Below, piece by piece: positions 52,987-62,345 of a stretch of 64,000 nucleotides of DNA; position 1 is the stretch's first letter, and each line of letters opens with the position of its first letter. A program made the position numbers and the translations under genes. The stretch spans positions 1,116,001 through 1,180,000 of the forward strand of contig JADQAZ010000001.1 of the NCBI GenBank assembly GCA_018524345.1, read 5' to 3'. The notes beneath the pieces are model-generated. The model did no database searches and was not told the origin of the DNA. It was given only the letters and a program-made list of their open reading frames with translations. Source of the stretch: Harenicola maris (lineage in GTDB: Bacteria; Pseudomonadota; Alphaproteobacteria; Rhodobacterales; Rhodobacteraceae).

Positions 52987-53625
52987 CTAGTTCAGCGAGG
53001 TGTTTTCAACCAAAGTCTGGTGCAGACCCTGATGTTTTTCGGTGAATTCGGCGCCGATCGCATAGGTGATCGCCTGCATCGTCAGGGAGGGCTGGATCAG
53101 GATTGTGTTGGAAAACACGACCTTTAGCCCGTCAAATTCAACCTGATAGACCACGGTTTCCGCCGGAAGGCCGCCGATGGTGGTGGGGGCGACGTCAAGG
53201 ATGACGATCTCGTCGGTGCGTTGGCCGGTGGCTCCGGCTGCGTTTTGCACCACGATGTCGCGCATAAGCTCGGGGTTCACGCCATCGGCGCTGCCGAAGG
53301 TTTCGACGACGAACTGGCCGTAGTGGCGATCGTCATGGGAATAGGCGGCGACGATTTCGGGGGTTGGCGGGGTTGAGGCTGTCCAGAGGTTGGGATCGGC
53401 GCAGAAGGTGACGGCGGCGTGGATGGCGGAGCAGTTGGTGCCCGCGCCGCTGACGCTTGGCGCGACAAGGCCGGAGATTTCCCCCTCATAGCGCCATGTG
53501 CGGTCGGCCATGAGTTCGACTGTTTTGCCCTCTACCAGAGCGCGGCCGACGACCTCTTGTGCCTGTGATGGGAGGGCAAAGCCGCCCATGAGCAACGCGG
53601 TAAAAGCTATTGATTTCAGGTTCAT
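52987..53625 (-). CDS. Secreted hypothetical protein inside liv operon
   Basis: 212 residues with a signal peptide (MNLKSIAFTALLMGGFALPSQA). A short N-terminal motif GKTVELMADRTWRYEG resembles small beta repeats of periplasmic proteins. The rest (Cys65, Cys75, then EIVAAYSHDDRHYGQFVVETFG and IQPSLTMQAITYAIGAEF) is not recognised. It overlaps livG by four bases and precedes livF by 14. Likely periplasmic. Confidence 0.75.
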   Translation of the reverse strand: MNLKSIAFTALLMGGFALPSQAQEVVGRALVEGKTVELMADRTWRYEGEISGLVAPSVSGAGTNCSAIHAAVTFCADPNLWTASTPPTPEIVAAYSHDDRHYGQFVVETFGSADGVNPELMRDIVVQNAAGATGQRTDEIVILDVAPTTIGGLPAETVVYQVEFDGLKVVFSNTILIQPSLTMQAITYAIGAEFTEKHQGLHQTLVENTSLN

Positions 53626-54407
53626 ATGGCCTCTCCTTTAACTTTGTTTTTCAATCCGGTGCCGAGGTAGGCCTCGATGACTTGCTCGTTTGATTTGACC
53701 TCGGCGATGCTGCCTTCGGTCAGCACGCGCCCCTCGGCCATGACAATCACCGGATCGCAAAGCCGGCCAATAAAATCCATGTCGTGTTCAATCATACAAA
53801 AAGTATAGCCGCGTTCCTTGTTCAAACGCAAAATCGCGTCGCCGATGGTGTTCAGCAGGGTGCGGTTCACCCCTGCGCCGACCTCGTCAAGGAAAACGAT
53901 ACGGGCATCGACCATCATGGTGCGGCCCAGTTCCAGCAGCTTTTTCTGCCCGCCGGAGAGGTTGCCCGCGCGCTCGTGGGTCAGGTGGTCAATGGTGAGA
54001 AATTCGAGGACCTCATCGGCCTTTTTGCCCAAGGCGGCCTCTTCCTCGCGGATGCGGGCGGGGGCGAACCATGCGTTCCACAGGGTTTCGCCGGATTGGC
54101 CCGAGGGCACCATCATCAGGTTTTCGCGCACGGTCATGGAGGAGAACTCATGGGCGATCTGGAAGGTGCGCAGGAGGCCGCGGTGGAACAGCTCATGCGG
54201 GGGCAGGCCGGTGACGTCCTCTCCGGCCAGTTCAACCCGCCCCGAGGTGGGTTTAAGGTTGCCTGCTATCACATTGAACAGGGTGGTTTTTCCCGCCCCG
54301 TTGGGGCCGATCAGCCCGGTGATGGAGCCCTCTTCGATCTTGAGGGAGGCGCCGTCCACGGCGTGAAAGCCGCCGAAATGTTTGTGAAGGTCGAAAACCT
54401 CGATCAT
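53622..54407 (-). CDS. livG: Branched-chain amino acid-type ABC ATPase, LivG-like
   Basis: 261 residues: Walker A GPNGAGKTT, LLRTFQIAHEFSSMTVREN, signature LSGGQKKLLELGRTM, Walker B IVFLDEVGAGVN (glycine for the usual proline-like DEP, common in this group) and IEHDMDFI. The start MIEVFDLHKHFGG was chosen from family length. Confidence 0.93.
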   Translation of the reverse strand: MIEVFDLHKHFGGFHAVDGASLKIEEGSITGLIGPNGAGKTTLFNVIAGNLKPTSGRVELAGEDVTGLPPHELFHRGLLRTFQIAHEFSSMTVRENLMMVPSGQSGETLWNAWFAPARIREEEAALGKKADEVLEFLTIDHLTHERAGNLSGGQKKLLELGRTMMVDARIVFLDEVGAGVNRTLLNTIGDAILRLNKERGYTFCMIEHDMDFIGRLCDPVIVMAEGRVLTEGSIAEVKSNEQVIEAYLGTGLKNKVKGEAI

Positions 54408-54470
54408 GGCATGTCCTGAATTGAGCAAAGGCGGCGCGGGAGAGACCCCCGCGCCGCCCGAAAACATCGC

Positions 54471-55652
54471 TTAGCGATATTTCGCGGTTTCGAGTTTGCC
54501 GTCTTTGAACTCGACCTCGCGGTAGTTGCCCGCGCTTTCGCCGCCGTTGATCAGCTCGACCGCAGAGGCGCCGACGTAGTCGACGTCGCCGCCGCCTGCG
54601 ATGATCTCGAGGGCTTTGGCCAGCTCGCCAGGGAAGATTTGCTCGCCCGGTGCGTTGGCCACGTCGAGGACCTTGTCTTTGTAGACCGAGGGATCGGAGG
54701 AGCCTGCCGCCTGCATCGCCAGCATGATCAGCGCCGCTGCGTCATAGCTTTCGGGGGTGAAGGGGGAGGTCGGGTCGAAGGCATCGCCCACCATTTCGGA
54801 GAACTTCGCCACGCCGGGGCTGTCTGTGCCTGGGTGCTGGCCGGAGGAGCCGTCGATCTCGGAGCCGAAGTTTTCCTCCAGCTTGGCGGAGATCATGCCA
54901 TCGGGGAAGTGGAAGGTGTCGAAGGCGCCGGTGTCGAGGGCGGCGCGCACGATGCCGGAGCCGCCTTGGTCAACATAGCCCGCCACGACGAGGATATCGC
55001 CGCCCGCGGAGGCCAGAGCGCCCACTTCGGCGGCATAGTCGGCCTTGCCGTCTTCGTGGCTGGCAGAGATCGTGACCTCACCGCCCGCAGCGGCAAATTC
55101 GGCGGCGAAGGCATCGGCGAGGCCCTTGCCGTAGTCGTTGTTGGTATAGGTCAGGGCAACGCTTTTGTAGCCGCGGTCCATCAGGACCTCTGTCATCACG
55201 GCGCCTTGGCGGGCGTCGGAGGGGGCGGTGCGGAAGAACAGGCCGTTATCCTCGGCTGTGGTCAGGCCGGGGGAGGTGGCGGAGGGCGAGATCATCACCA
55301 TGCCGTTGGGCAGGGCCACGTTGGACAGGATCGCGCCGGTCACGCCGGAGCAGTCGGCGCCCATGATGCCCTTGACGCCGTCGGAAGTGATCAGACGTTC
55401 GGCAGCCGCGCCGGCGGCGGCGCTGTCGATGCAGGTGCTGTCTGCGCGCACGGAGACGACGGTGGAGCCATCGAGCAGTTTGCCGCTGTCGGAGACCTCT
55501 TTCATCGCGAGTTCCGCGCCATCGGCCATGGCCGGTGTGATGGATTCAATCGGGCCGGTGAAGCCGAGGATGACGCCGATTTTAATCTCTTCGGCTTGGG
55601 CGGCGGTGACGCCAAAGGCGCAGAGCGCCGTGGAAAGCATAAGTTTTTTCAT
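54471..55652 (-). CDS. livK: ABC transporter substrate-binding protein, LivK-like
   Basis: 393 residues with a signal peptide (MKKLMLSTALCAFGVTAAQA) and the type I periplasmic-binding fold: IKIGVILGFTGPIESITPAMADGAELA, SPSATSPGLTTAED and ALTYTNNDYGKGLADAF. First gene of the operon. Conserved cysteines (ADSTC and GADCSG) may form a disulfide. Ligand uncertain. Confidence 0.93.
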   Translation of the reverse strand: MKKLMLSTALCAFGVTAAQAEEIKIGVILGFTGPIESITPAMADGAELAMKEVSDSGKLLDGSTVVSVRADSTCIDSAAAGAAAERLITSDGVKGIMGADCSGVTGAILSNVALPNGMVMISPSATSPGLTTAEDNGLFFRTAPSDARQGAVMTEVLMDRGYKSVALTYTNNDYGKGLADAFAAEFAAAGGEVTISASHEDGKADYAAEVGALASAGGDILVVAGYVDQGGSGIVRAALDTGAFDTFHFPDGMISAKLEENFGSEIDGSSGQHPGTDSPGVAKFSEMVGDAFDPTSPFTPESYDAAALIMLAMQAAGSSDPSVYKDKVLDVANAPGEQIFPGELAKALEIIAGGGDVDYVGASAVELINGGESAGNYREVEFKDGKLETAKYR

Positions 55653-55823
55653 TTTTAACTCCCTAGTGGATATTCTTAATCCTGATGGGAGCCTAAGCGG
55701 GCAAATCGGGTTTGAAAAGCCCGCATCTCACCAATCGGTGATGGGGCTTGGCTTGGCAGGTGGGCCGGTTTGGCCCATGGTTGGGCAAAGCCGCCGTTGC
55801 GGCGCGACAGAGGAGCCGGACCG

Positions 55824-56903
55824 ATGAAAATACGCGCGATTGTGGTTGCCCTGATGGGGTTTTGCACGCCTGCCTTCGGGGCGGATTTCCGGATCGAGAC
55901 GGTGATGGAGGGGCTGAGCGCGCCTTGGGCTGTCGGGTTCCTGCCGGGCGGCGCGGCTTTGGTGACGGAGCGGGACGGGCGGCTGTTGCACCGCAGCAAT
56001 GATGGCGCGGTGCAGGAGGTCTCCGGTGTTCCGCGGGTCTTTGCGCAGGGGCAGGGTGGGCTGTTGGATGTAATGGTGCCACGTGATTTTGCGCAGAGCC
56101 GGCGGATTTACCTGTCTTTTGCGGCGCCGCAGGCGGGCGGGGGCGCGGGGACGGCCCTTGGCATCGGGGTGCTGAGCCGTGATGGCAGCCGGTTGACTGA
56201 TTTCGAGAGGGTTTTCGAGATGGCGGCGGGCTCCAAAGGCGGGCGGCATTTCGGCAGCCGGATTGTGGAAGGGGCGGATGGCTATATCTACCTGACCATT
56301 GGCGAGCGGGGGGACCGCCCCTCGGCGCAGGATTTGAGCCGCGAGAATGGCTCTGTGGTGCGGCTGACCCCGGAGGGGGATATTCCGGCGGACAACCCCG
56401 AGCTGGGGAGCGCGCGGGCGATTTATTCCTACGGACATCGCAACCCGCAGGGGGCGGCGCTGGATGGGCGCGGCAACCTGTGGGTGGTGGAGCATGGCGC
56501 GGCGGGGGGCGATGAGCTGAACCGGATCAAGGCGGGGGCGAATTACGGCTGGCCGGTGATCAGCTATGGCAAGCATTACTCGGGCGGAAAGATTGGCGAG
56601 GGCACATCGAAGGCAGGGATGGAGCAGCCTGCCCATTACTGGGACCCCTCGATCGCGCCCTCTGGGTTGATGATCTATTCCGGCAAGCTCTGGCCCGAGT
56701 GGGCGGGGGATGCCTTTGTCGGCTCGCTCAAGTTCGATATGATCTCGCGGCTTGAGCTCTCGGGCAGCTCTGCGCAGGAGGTGGAGCGGATCGCCAGCGA
56801 CGAGACCCTGCGGGTGCGCGATATTCGCGAGGCGCCCGATGGCAGCATCTGGTTTCTGAGTGTGGTCAATGATGCGCTTTACCGGATGGTGCCTGCGCAG
56901 TAG
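55824..56903 (+). CDS. PQQ-dependent sugar dehydrogenase-like protein
   Basis: 359 residues, periplasmic: signal MKIRAIVVALMGFCTPAFG, then a six-bladed propeller with LSAPWAVGFLPGGAALVTER, FGSRIVEG, TIGERGD, YSYGHRNPQGAALD and VVEHGAAGGDELNRI, the set found in YliI-type soluble aldose dehydrogenases. It oxidises sugars with PQQ and passes electrons to quinone. Divergent from livK. The ATG is preceded by AGAGGAG. Confidence 0.9.
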   Translation: MKIRAIVVALMGFCTPAFGADFRIETVMEGLSAPWAVGFLPGGAALVTERDGRLLHRSNDGAVQEVSGVPRVFAQGQGGLLDVMVPRDFAQSRRIYLSFAAPQAGGGAGTALGIGVLSRDGSRLTDFERVFEMAAGSKGGRHFGSRIVEGADGYIYLTIGERGDRPSAQDLSRENGSVVRLTPEGDIPADNPELGSARAIYSYGHRNPQGAALDGRGNLWVVEHGAAGGDELNRIKAGANYGWPVISYGKHYSGGKIGEGTSKAGMEQPAHYWDPSIAPSGLMIYSGKLWPEWAGDAFVGSLKFDMISRLELSGSSAQEVERIASDETLRVRDIREAPDGSIWFLSVVNDALYRMVPAQ

Positions 56904-56912
56904 GCTTTGCCC

Positions 56913-57449
56913 ATGGGCAACGGGTTTATCAATTTCACCGGCATTGTTTTGCTATGCGTTTGGGTTCTGTCCCGCGTGTTCGAGGTTTGGCGCGAGTGGG
57001 TCGGGCGGCAGCGGGCCAAGGATGGCTATGTGCGGGCGCTCTTTGCCGAGGTGGATTTCAACACCGCCGATCTGGATGCATTTGTGGCAGCCGCCCTTGA
57101 TCTGGAGGACCTGCGGCGGCGGTTGGAGGAGAAGCCCTTTGTGCCCCATGTGACCGATGCAAAGCACACCTCTATCTACATGCAGAATATGGAGCGTTTG
57201 AGCGTTTTGCCCGATCCGCTGATCCGCGATGTGGTGGAGTTTTACGGCACGCTGGAGCGTATCCGCGAGATGATCGAGGGGCTGAGCAAGGAGAGCTACG
57301 GCACCATTTCCATTGGCGGGCGGGTCAATGTGATCCGGCGGCTCTATGAGACCGCGCGGGGGTGCCAGAGCGCGGGGGCGGAGCTTTTGTTGCAGATGGA
57401 GCGGGATTTCCCGAAACTCGCCCTGAAACGCAAAAAGCGGCAGGGTTAG
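56913..57449 (+). CDS. Hypothetical membrane-anchored protein
   Basis: 178 residues: one N-terminal membrane helix (about 6-20, INFTGIVLLCVWVLS) then a soluble, charged helical domain (NTADLDAFVAAALDLEDLRRRL, DPLIRDVVEFYGTLERIREMIEGLS). No family recognised. It begins nine bases after the sugar dehydrogenase stop; a hairpin covers its own stop codon. Confidence 0.75.
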   Translation: MGNGFINFTGIVLLCVWVLSRVFEVWREWVGRQRAKDGYVRALFAEVDFNTADLDAFVAAALDLEDLRRRLEEKPFVPHVTDAKHTSIYMQNMERLSVLPDPLIRDVVEFYGTLERIREMIEGLSKESYGTISIGGRVNVIRRLYETARGCQSAGAELLLQMERDFPKLALKRKKRQG

Positions 57450-57458
57450 CTGCCGCTT
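57435..57458 (+). terminator. Hairpin over the stop codon, possible terminator
   Basis: AAGCGGCAG pairs with CTGCCGCTT over the loop GGTTAG, which contains the TAG stop of the preceding gene. The following bases are only partly T, so strength is uncertain. Confidence 0.5.
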
Positions 57459-57580
57459 CGTCTGTCGTATCGCATCGTCGTCAAAGCCGCCGTGGCGGTG
57501 TTCAGATTTCGATTGGATCGGGCTGTGTCATTCAAGACCTCCGTTTGATGTAAAATACCTAGCAGATTTGGCGGCGGATT

Positions 57581-58687
57581 TCAAGGGCGCGGTGCCTCTT
57601 GCAGATAGCTTATCGTGACCTGTGGGATCGCGGGGGGATGGGCTGTGATGGCGCTGTCTCGCAGCTCTGCTTCGGTGAGCAGGGTTTGGGGCACGTCGGG
57701 CAGGGGGCGGGCGGTTTGCAGGGCGGTGTTCAGGGTGTTCGGGTCGCGCAGGGGGTTGATCCAAGGGCGGAAGTCCTCTGCCTTGGCGGTCAGGCAATAT
57801 TCGGTGGTTTCAGGCGCGCAGATCAGGGTGACGATGGGGCGCCAGATGTTCAGCCCCTCCACCGCGACGAAGGCGTTGTCTTGGGTGCTGAGGTTCACGG
57901 CGCCGCCTGCGCCATTGCGGCTATGTTCGCTGACGGTGACGCGCAGGCCTTGGATCTTGGCCAAATGCGGCAGGGCGGCGAGGAGGTTTTCATCGTCGGG
58001 CCGGATGTAGGGATCGCTGATGTCCTGACGCGGAAGGGCCCAGAGGGCGGGCATGTCAAAGCTGCGGGTGACGTTCCATGTGTAGGGCTGCGGCGGGGCG
58101 TTGAGGGGGCGAAGGGTAGGGTCGGCGCTGATCTGCTCCAGCAGGTTTTGCGCCTCTGCCGGGGTTTCGACCGGGGTGCGGATGATCTCGACCGGGGTTG
58201 CGGCGGCGATCAGGGCCTCTAGGTCCATCCGCACGCGGCGGCAGACAGAGCGGCCGGTGTATCCCATGCCCTGACCGCCCAGCTGGATCGCGCGGATAGA
58301 CTTATGGGGCGCGCCGGTGCCGCCGCAGGATTTTTCCGCGCTGCCGCCAAAGGTTTTCCAACCGGGGCCGGTGCCCGTGGGGTTGCGCCCGCCGTAGGTG
58401 AGGGTGAGGTGCTCGGGCCTATCCGTATCAAGGAAGAACCAGCCGCTTTGCCCGCCGCTTTCATAATGGCTGTCGCGGATGATGAGGCCGTGGAAGGGGG
58501 CGCCGCTGTCGTCGCTGTCCAGCAGCTCTTGGACGGTGACATAGGTGAGGTCCCCCTCCACCGTTTTGGGAAAGACGAGGACCAGAAGCGAGGCCATGCC
58601 GAAGAGCGCCGCATAGAGAGAGCCGATCAGCAGGGCGATCAGGGCCAGCACGCCCCCCGCCACCCCCGCAATCAGCCCGGGCCGCAT
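57581..58687 (-). CDS. Hypothetical membrane-anchored protein overlapping the AraC gene
   Basis: 368 residues: a long hydrophobic N-terminal segment (about 4-40) then a large probably periplasmic domain. Recognisable points are a cysteine pair (KSCGGTG, SVCRRVRMDLEAL), GGQGMGYTGRSV and a Pro-rich C-terminus. No family recognised. Its ATG overlaps the stop of the regulator by one base (TGATG), indicating coupled expression. A longer frame upstream is inside the regulator and was rejected. Confidence 0.7.
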   Translation of the reverse strand: MRPGLIAGVAGGVLALIALLIGSLYAALFGMASLLVLVFPKTVEGDLTYVTVQELLDSDDSGAPFHGLIIRDSHYESGGQSGWFFLDTDRPEHLTLTYGGRNPTGTGPGWKTFGGSAEKSCGGTGAPHKSIRAIQLGGQGMGYTGRSVCRRVRMDLEALIAAATPVEIIRTPVETPAEAQNLLEQISADPTLRPLNAPPQPYTWNVTRSFDMPALWALPRQDISDPYIRPDDENLLAALPHLAKIQGLRVTVSEHSRNGAGGAVNLSTQDNAFVAVEGLNIWRPIVTLICAPETTEYCLTAKAEDFRPWINPLRDPNTLNTALQTARPLPDVPQTLLTEAELRDSAITAHPPAIPQVTISYLQEAPRP

Positions 58688-59703
58688 CAGAACGACAGCC
58701 GCGCCGCCTGTGCGCCGCGTTCGCGATAGGGGGTGGTCTGGTATTGGGTCCGGTAGCATTTGGAGAAATGCGAGGGCGAGGAGAAGCCGCAGGCGAGGGC
58801 CACGTTGATGACGCTCATATCCGTTTGCATCAGCAGGTTGCGGGCCTTTTGCAGGCGCAGTTCCATGTAATAGCGTTTCGGGCTGCGCGAGAGGTAACGG
58901 CGAAACAGGCGCTCCAGCTGCCGTGTGGAAAGGCCCACATCCTTGGCAAGGATCGGCGGGCTGATCGGCTCCTCAAGGTTTTGTTCCATGATCTGCACCA
59001 CCTTGGAGAGCTTCGGGTGGCGCACGCCGATGCGCGTGGGGATCGACAGGCGCGGGCTGTCCTGATCGGTGCGGATGGTGGAATAGATCAGCTGATCGGC
59101 GACGACATTGGCCAGTTCCTCGCCATAATCCGCGGCGATGAGGGTGAGCATCAGGTCGATCGAGGCGGTGCCGCCTGCGGTTGTCATCAGGTCGCCGTCG
59201 ATAACAAAGACGGATTTGGTGAGTTCGATCTCGTCGAATTCCTCGACAAAGCTGTCGGCGTTTTCCCAGTGGATCGTGGCGCGTTTGCCGTCAAGCAGCC
59301 CCGCCTTGGCGAGGGAATAGCTGGCGGTGCAGAGGCCGCCGACCTTGATGCCGCGGCGGGCCTCGCGGCGCAGCCAGTTGAGCATTTTCTTGGAGGTGCT
59401 GGATTGGATATCGATTCCGCCGCACAGCAGCACGGTTTCGTCGCGTTGGACGGCCTCTAGGTCCGTGTCGACATCAAAGGAGACGCCAGAGGAGGAGGTC
59501 ACGCTTTCGCCGCCCTCGCCCGCGATGGACCATGAGAAGAGCTCCTTGCCCGAGACGCGGTTGGCAATGCGCAGGGTTTCAAGGGCGCAGACAAAGCACA
59601 TCATGGTGAAATTGGGCAATAGGGCAAAGGTAAAGCGGCGCGGTGCATCGCCGTTCCGCTCTACCTGAACCAGTATGTTTTGGTGATGCGCTCTGGTGTC
59701 CAC
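58687..59703 (-). CDS. AraC family transcriptional regulator, GlxA type
   Basis: 338 residues with an N-terminal DJ-1/PfpI-like domain (FTFALLPNFTMMCFVCALETLRIAN, then GGLCTASYSLAKAGLLDGKRATIHW) and two C-terminal AraC helix-turn-helices (LAKDVGLSTRQLERLF and NVALACGFSSPSHFSKCYR). Similar regulators control choline, carnitine and betaine metabolism. The GTG start was chosen because GGAGG lies just before it. Divergent from the DAHP synthase gene. Confidence 0.9.
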   Translation of the reverse strand: MDTRAHHQNILVQVERNGDAPRRFTFALLPNFTMMCFVCALETLRIANRVSGKELFSWSIAGEGGESVTSSSGVSFDVDTDLEAVQRDETVLLCGGIDIQSSTSKKMLNWLRREARRGIKVGGLCTASYSLAKAGLLDGKRATIHWENADSFVEEFDEIELTKSVFVIDGDLMTTAGGTASIDLMLTLIAADYGEELANVVADQLIYSTIRTDQDSPRLSIPTRIGVRHPKLSKVVQIMEQNLEEPISPPILAKDVGLSTRQLERLFRRYLSRSPKRYYMELRLQKARNLLMQTDMSVINVALACGFSSPSHFSKCYRTQYQTTPYRERGAQAARLSF

Positions 59704-59954
59704 AGGGGTGCCTCCGGCCTGAGGGGGCCGATGCGGCCCATGGGGATTGTGGGCTGCTCGCAGGGCCCCCGGTTGTATCATTCGCGGAGCCAAGCATTTT
59801 TTCGCAACGGGGCGCAAGGGCCGGAGGGACAATTCCCCTGCGAATTCCCGCAGTGTCATGTGTTTTTGGGGGGTTTCGCGCGGCGGGCGCGTGGCCTATA
59901 GATTTGGCCACGAAAATTTCTAGCGAACCCATGCAATAATAAGGACGCAAGGCC

Positions 59955-61322
59955 ATGACATCGAACTGGACCAAATCTGACTGGAGAGCAAAGCCCCGGA
60001 TTCAGATGCCAGACTATACCGATGCCGCCGCATTGGCGAAGGTAGAGGAGCAGCTTGCTGCCTATCCGCCTTTGGTGTTTGCGGGCGAGGCGCGGCGTTT
60101 GAAGGCCGAATTGGGCCGTGCGGCGCGCGGCGAGGCGTTTTTGTTGCAGGGCGGCGATTGCGCCGAGAGCTTTGCCGAGTTCAGCGCCGATACGATCCGC
60201 GACACATTCAAGGTGATGTTGCAGATGGCGGTTGTGCTGACCTATGGCGCCAAGGTGCCTGTGGTAAAGGTTGGCCGGATGGCGGGGCAGTTCGCCAAGC
60301 CGCGTTCGGCGCCGACCGAGGTAAAGGATGGTGTCGAGCTGCCCAGCTACCGCGGGGATATCATCAACGATCTGCCCTTCACGCCAGAGGCGCGTATCCC
60401 GAACCCTGACAAGATGTTGCAGGCCTATACCCAGGCGGCGGCGACTTTGAACTTGCTCCGGGCATTTTCGACCGGTGGTTTCGCGGACATTCACCGCGTG
60501 CACAGCTGGACCACCGGCTTTGCCGAGGAAGACAAGGCCGCGGCCTACCGCGATCTGTCGAACCGGATCGCCGATGCGCTGGACTTTATGGCCGCAGCTG
60601 GCGTCCATGCGGACGAGATTGAATCGCTGGAGACGGTGGATTTCTACACCAGCCACGAGGCGCTGTTGCTGGAATACGAAGAAGCGCTGTGCCGGATCGA
60701 CAGCACATCGGGCCTGCCTGTGGCGGGATCGGGTCATATGATCTGGATCGGGGACCGCACACGTCAGCCGGACGGGGCCCATGTGGAGTTCTGCCGCGGC
60801 GTGCAAAACCCCATTGGCCTGAAATGCGGTCCGACAACCACGCCAGAGGACCTGAAAGTTCTGATGAACAAGCTGAACCCCGAGAACGAAGAGGGGCGTT
60901 TGACCCTGATCGCGCGCTTCGGTGCGGGCAAGGTGGCGGAGCATCTGCCGCGCTTGATCGAGACGGTGAAGGCCGAGGGCGCGAATGTGCTGTGGGTTTG
61001 CGATGCGATGCATGGCAACACGGTGAAATCCGAGAGCGGTTTCAAAACCCGCCCCTTCGAGCGGGTTCTGTCGGAAGTGCGCGAGTTCTTTGCCTGCCAC
61101 CGCGAGGCGGGCACGGTTCCGGGCGGGGTGCATTTCGAGATGACCGGCAAGGATGTGACCGAATGCACCGGCGGCGTGCGCGCTGTGTCGGACGAGGATC
61201 TGTCCCTGCGCTATCACACGGCATGCGATCCACGCCTGAACGCGAGCCAGTCTTTGGAGCTTGCCTTCCTTGTGGCCGAAGAGCTGAGCGCGAACCGCGA
61301 GGCGGCACGCAAGGCGGGTTAA
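59955..61322 (+). CDS. aroG: Class II 3-deoxy-7-phosphoheptulonate (DAHP) synthase
   Basis: 455 residues, the plant/Mycobacterium type. It condenses phosphoenolpyruvate with erythrose 4-phosphate, the entry to aromatic amino acids. Motifs: [64 protein letters not shown] and [19 protein letters not shown]. Length is normal. It stands alone with a strong terminator behind it. Confidence 0.96.
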   Translation: MTSNWTKSDWRAKPRIQMPDYTDAAALAKVEEQLAAYPPLVFAGEARRLKAELGRAARGEAFLLQGGDCAESFAEFSADTIRDTFKVMLQMAVVLTYGAKVPVVKVGRMAGQFAKPRSAPTEVKDGVELPSYRGDIINDLPFTPEARIPNPDKMLQAYTQAAATLNLLRAFSTGGFADIHRVHSWTTGFAEEDKAAAYRDLSNRIADALDFMAAAGVHADEIESLETVDFYTSHEALLLEYEEALCRIDSTSGLPVAGSGHMIWIGDRTRQPDGAHVEFCRGVQNPIGLKCGPTTTPEDLKVLMNKLNPENEEGRLTLIARFGAGKVAEHLPRLIETVKAEGANVLWVCDAMHGNTVKSESGFKTRPFERVLSEVREFFACHREAGTVPGGVHFEMTGKDVTECTGGVRAVSDEDLSLRYHTACDPRLNASQSLELAFLVAEELSANREAARKAG

Positions 61323-61378
61323 GATTTTTCTCCGAAAAATCTGGGGCGCGGGCGATGATATCGCCTGCGCCCTTTTTC
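61323..61378 (+). terminator. Double-hairpin terminator of DAHP synthase gene
   Basis: First a 9-bp A/T stem (AGATTTTTC/GAAAAATCT), then a 13-bp GC stem (GGGCGCGGGCGAT with ATCGCCTGCGCCC, one G-T) and five T residues. The A/T hairpin recurs in inverted form at 61413. Confidence 0.85.
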
Positions 61379-61412
61379 GTTGCGTCTTGGTGCTGGTGTT
61401 GCGGGACCTGCC

Positions 61413-61432
61413 GATTTTTCGGAGAAAAATCT
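61413..61432 (-). terminator. Inverted copy of the A/T hairpin, 3' of the PAS gene
   Basis: GATTTTTC GGA GAAAAATC is the reverse complement of the first hairpin behind DAHP synthase. It lies 17 bases after the PAS gene stop in that gene's direction. Confidence 0.55.
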
Positions 61433-61448
61433 TGGCCCGCTTGGCGGT

Positions 61449-62135
61449 TTATTTCACGACATAGAGGTTGGGCTTTCCCGCCTGTGGGCGCGGGGCTTGG
61501 GTGAAGCTTTGTTGGGCTTCGGCGAAATGCTGTGCTTCTGCCGCCGCCTCGTTTTCCTGTGCGCGGGGGCCGACGCGGCGGACGAGGGCGCCGCGGACCT
61601 CGAAGCGGCGGGGCAGGCGGCCTGCGGGGCCGATCGTGGCCAGCCCGCCGAGGAGGCGCGTCACCGCGCCCTCGCCGTCGCGCAGGGGCCAGAGGCACAT
61701 TTGTCCGTTGATCACCGGCCGACCGAGGGAGGCGGGGGAGATCAGGTTCAATCTGGCGCGGGCGGGATGGGTGAAGACCTTTTCCAGAACGGCCTGTACC
61801 TCGGCGCGGGCCTCGGGGCCGAAGAGGGCCGTCAGGGGCATGCCGCGCAGTTCCATTCCCATCAGGTCATTGATGTGGCGGCCACAGACACGCAGGCGGG
61901 CCGTGCCCGGCGCCATGCGTTCGGCCATGAAGGTGTAGCTGAGCGCGGGTTCAAAGCGGGTCGGGTCTATGTCCGAGCGCGCGGGGAGGCGCCCCTCTGC
62001 CTGCGCTGTTAGGGCGGACCAATGGGCGTCGAGGCAGTCCAGCACCGGAAATTCGAGGGACCATGATCCCGCGAAGCGATGTTTGGTGGCCTCAACGGGC
62101 CGGGTGCTTTCGTCGGGGGTGCCTGCTTGCGTCAC
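61449..62135 (-). CDS. PAS domain protein (PAS_5-like)
   Basis: 228 residues. LDAHWSALTAQAEGRLPARSD followed by RVCGRHINDLMGMELRGMPL and LLGGLATIGP fits the alphaproteobacterial single-PAS family PF07310; a signalling or sensory role is assumed. No output domain is present. The start is uncertain: the frame continues to an ATG at 62285, but codon use upstream of the GTG at 62135 is atypical, so the shorter form was preferred. Confidence 0.75.
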   Translation of the reverse strand: MTQAGTPDESTRPVEATKHRFAGSWSLEFPVLDCLDAHWSALTAQAEGRLPARSDIDPTRFEPALSYTFMAERMAPGTARLRVCGRHINDLMGMELRGMPLTALFGPEARAEVQAVLEKVFTHPARARLNLISPASLGRPVINGQMCLWPLRDGEGAVTRLLGGLATIGPAGRLPRRFEVRGALVRRVGPRAQENEAAAEAQHFAEAQQSFTQAPRPQAGKPNLYVVK

Positions 62136-62345
62136 GGTTTGTCTTTCTCTGCCAAGGCAGGTTGGGTTTGTCGTCTTTTGCCCTCTGGTTTCGGGCGAGG
62201 CCATTGTTGGCCCGAGGATTTTGGGCGCTTCTGAAAAACGGCTCCTGTTGTCGCGCGGCAAAGGGTCTGTTAACTTTGCGGCCATATAGCTTACCTAAGT
62301 ATTAATATCGCAAGTCCGCGCCTTTCGGAGAGGTAAAAGTCTTAA

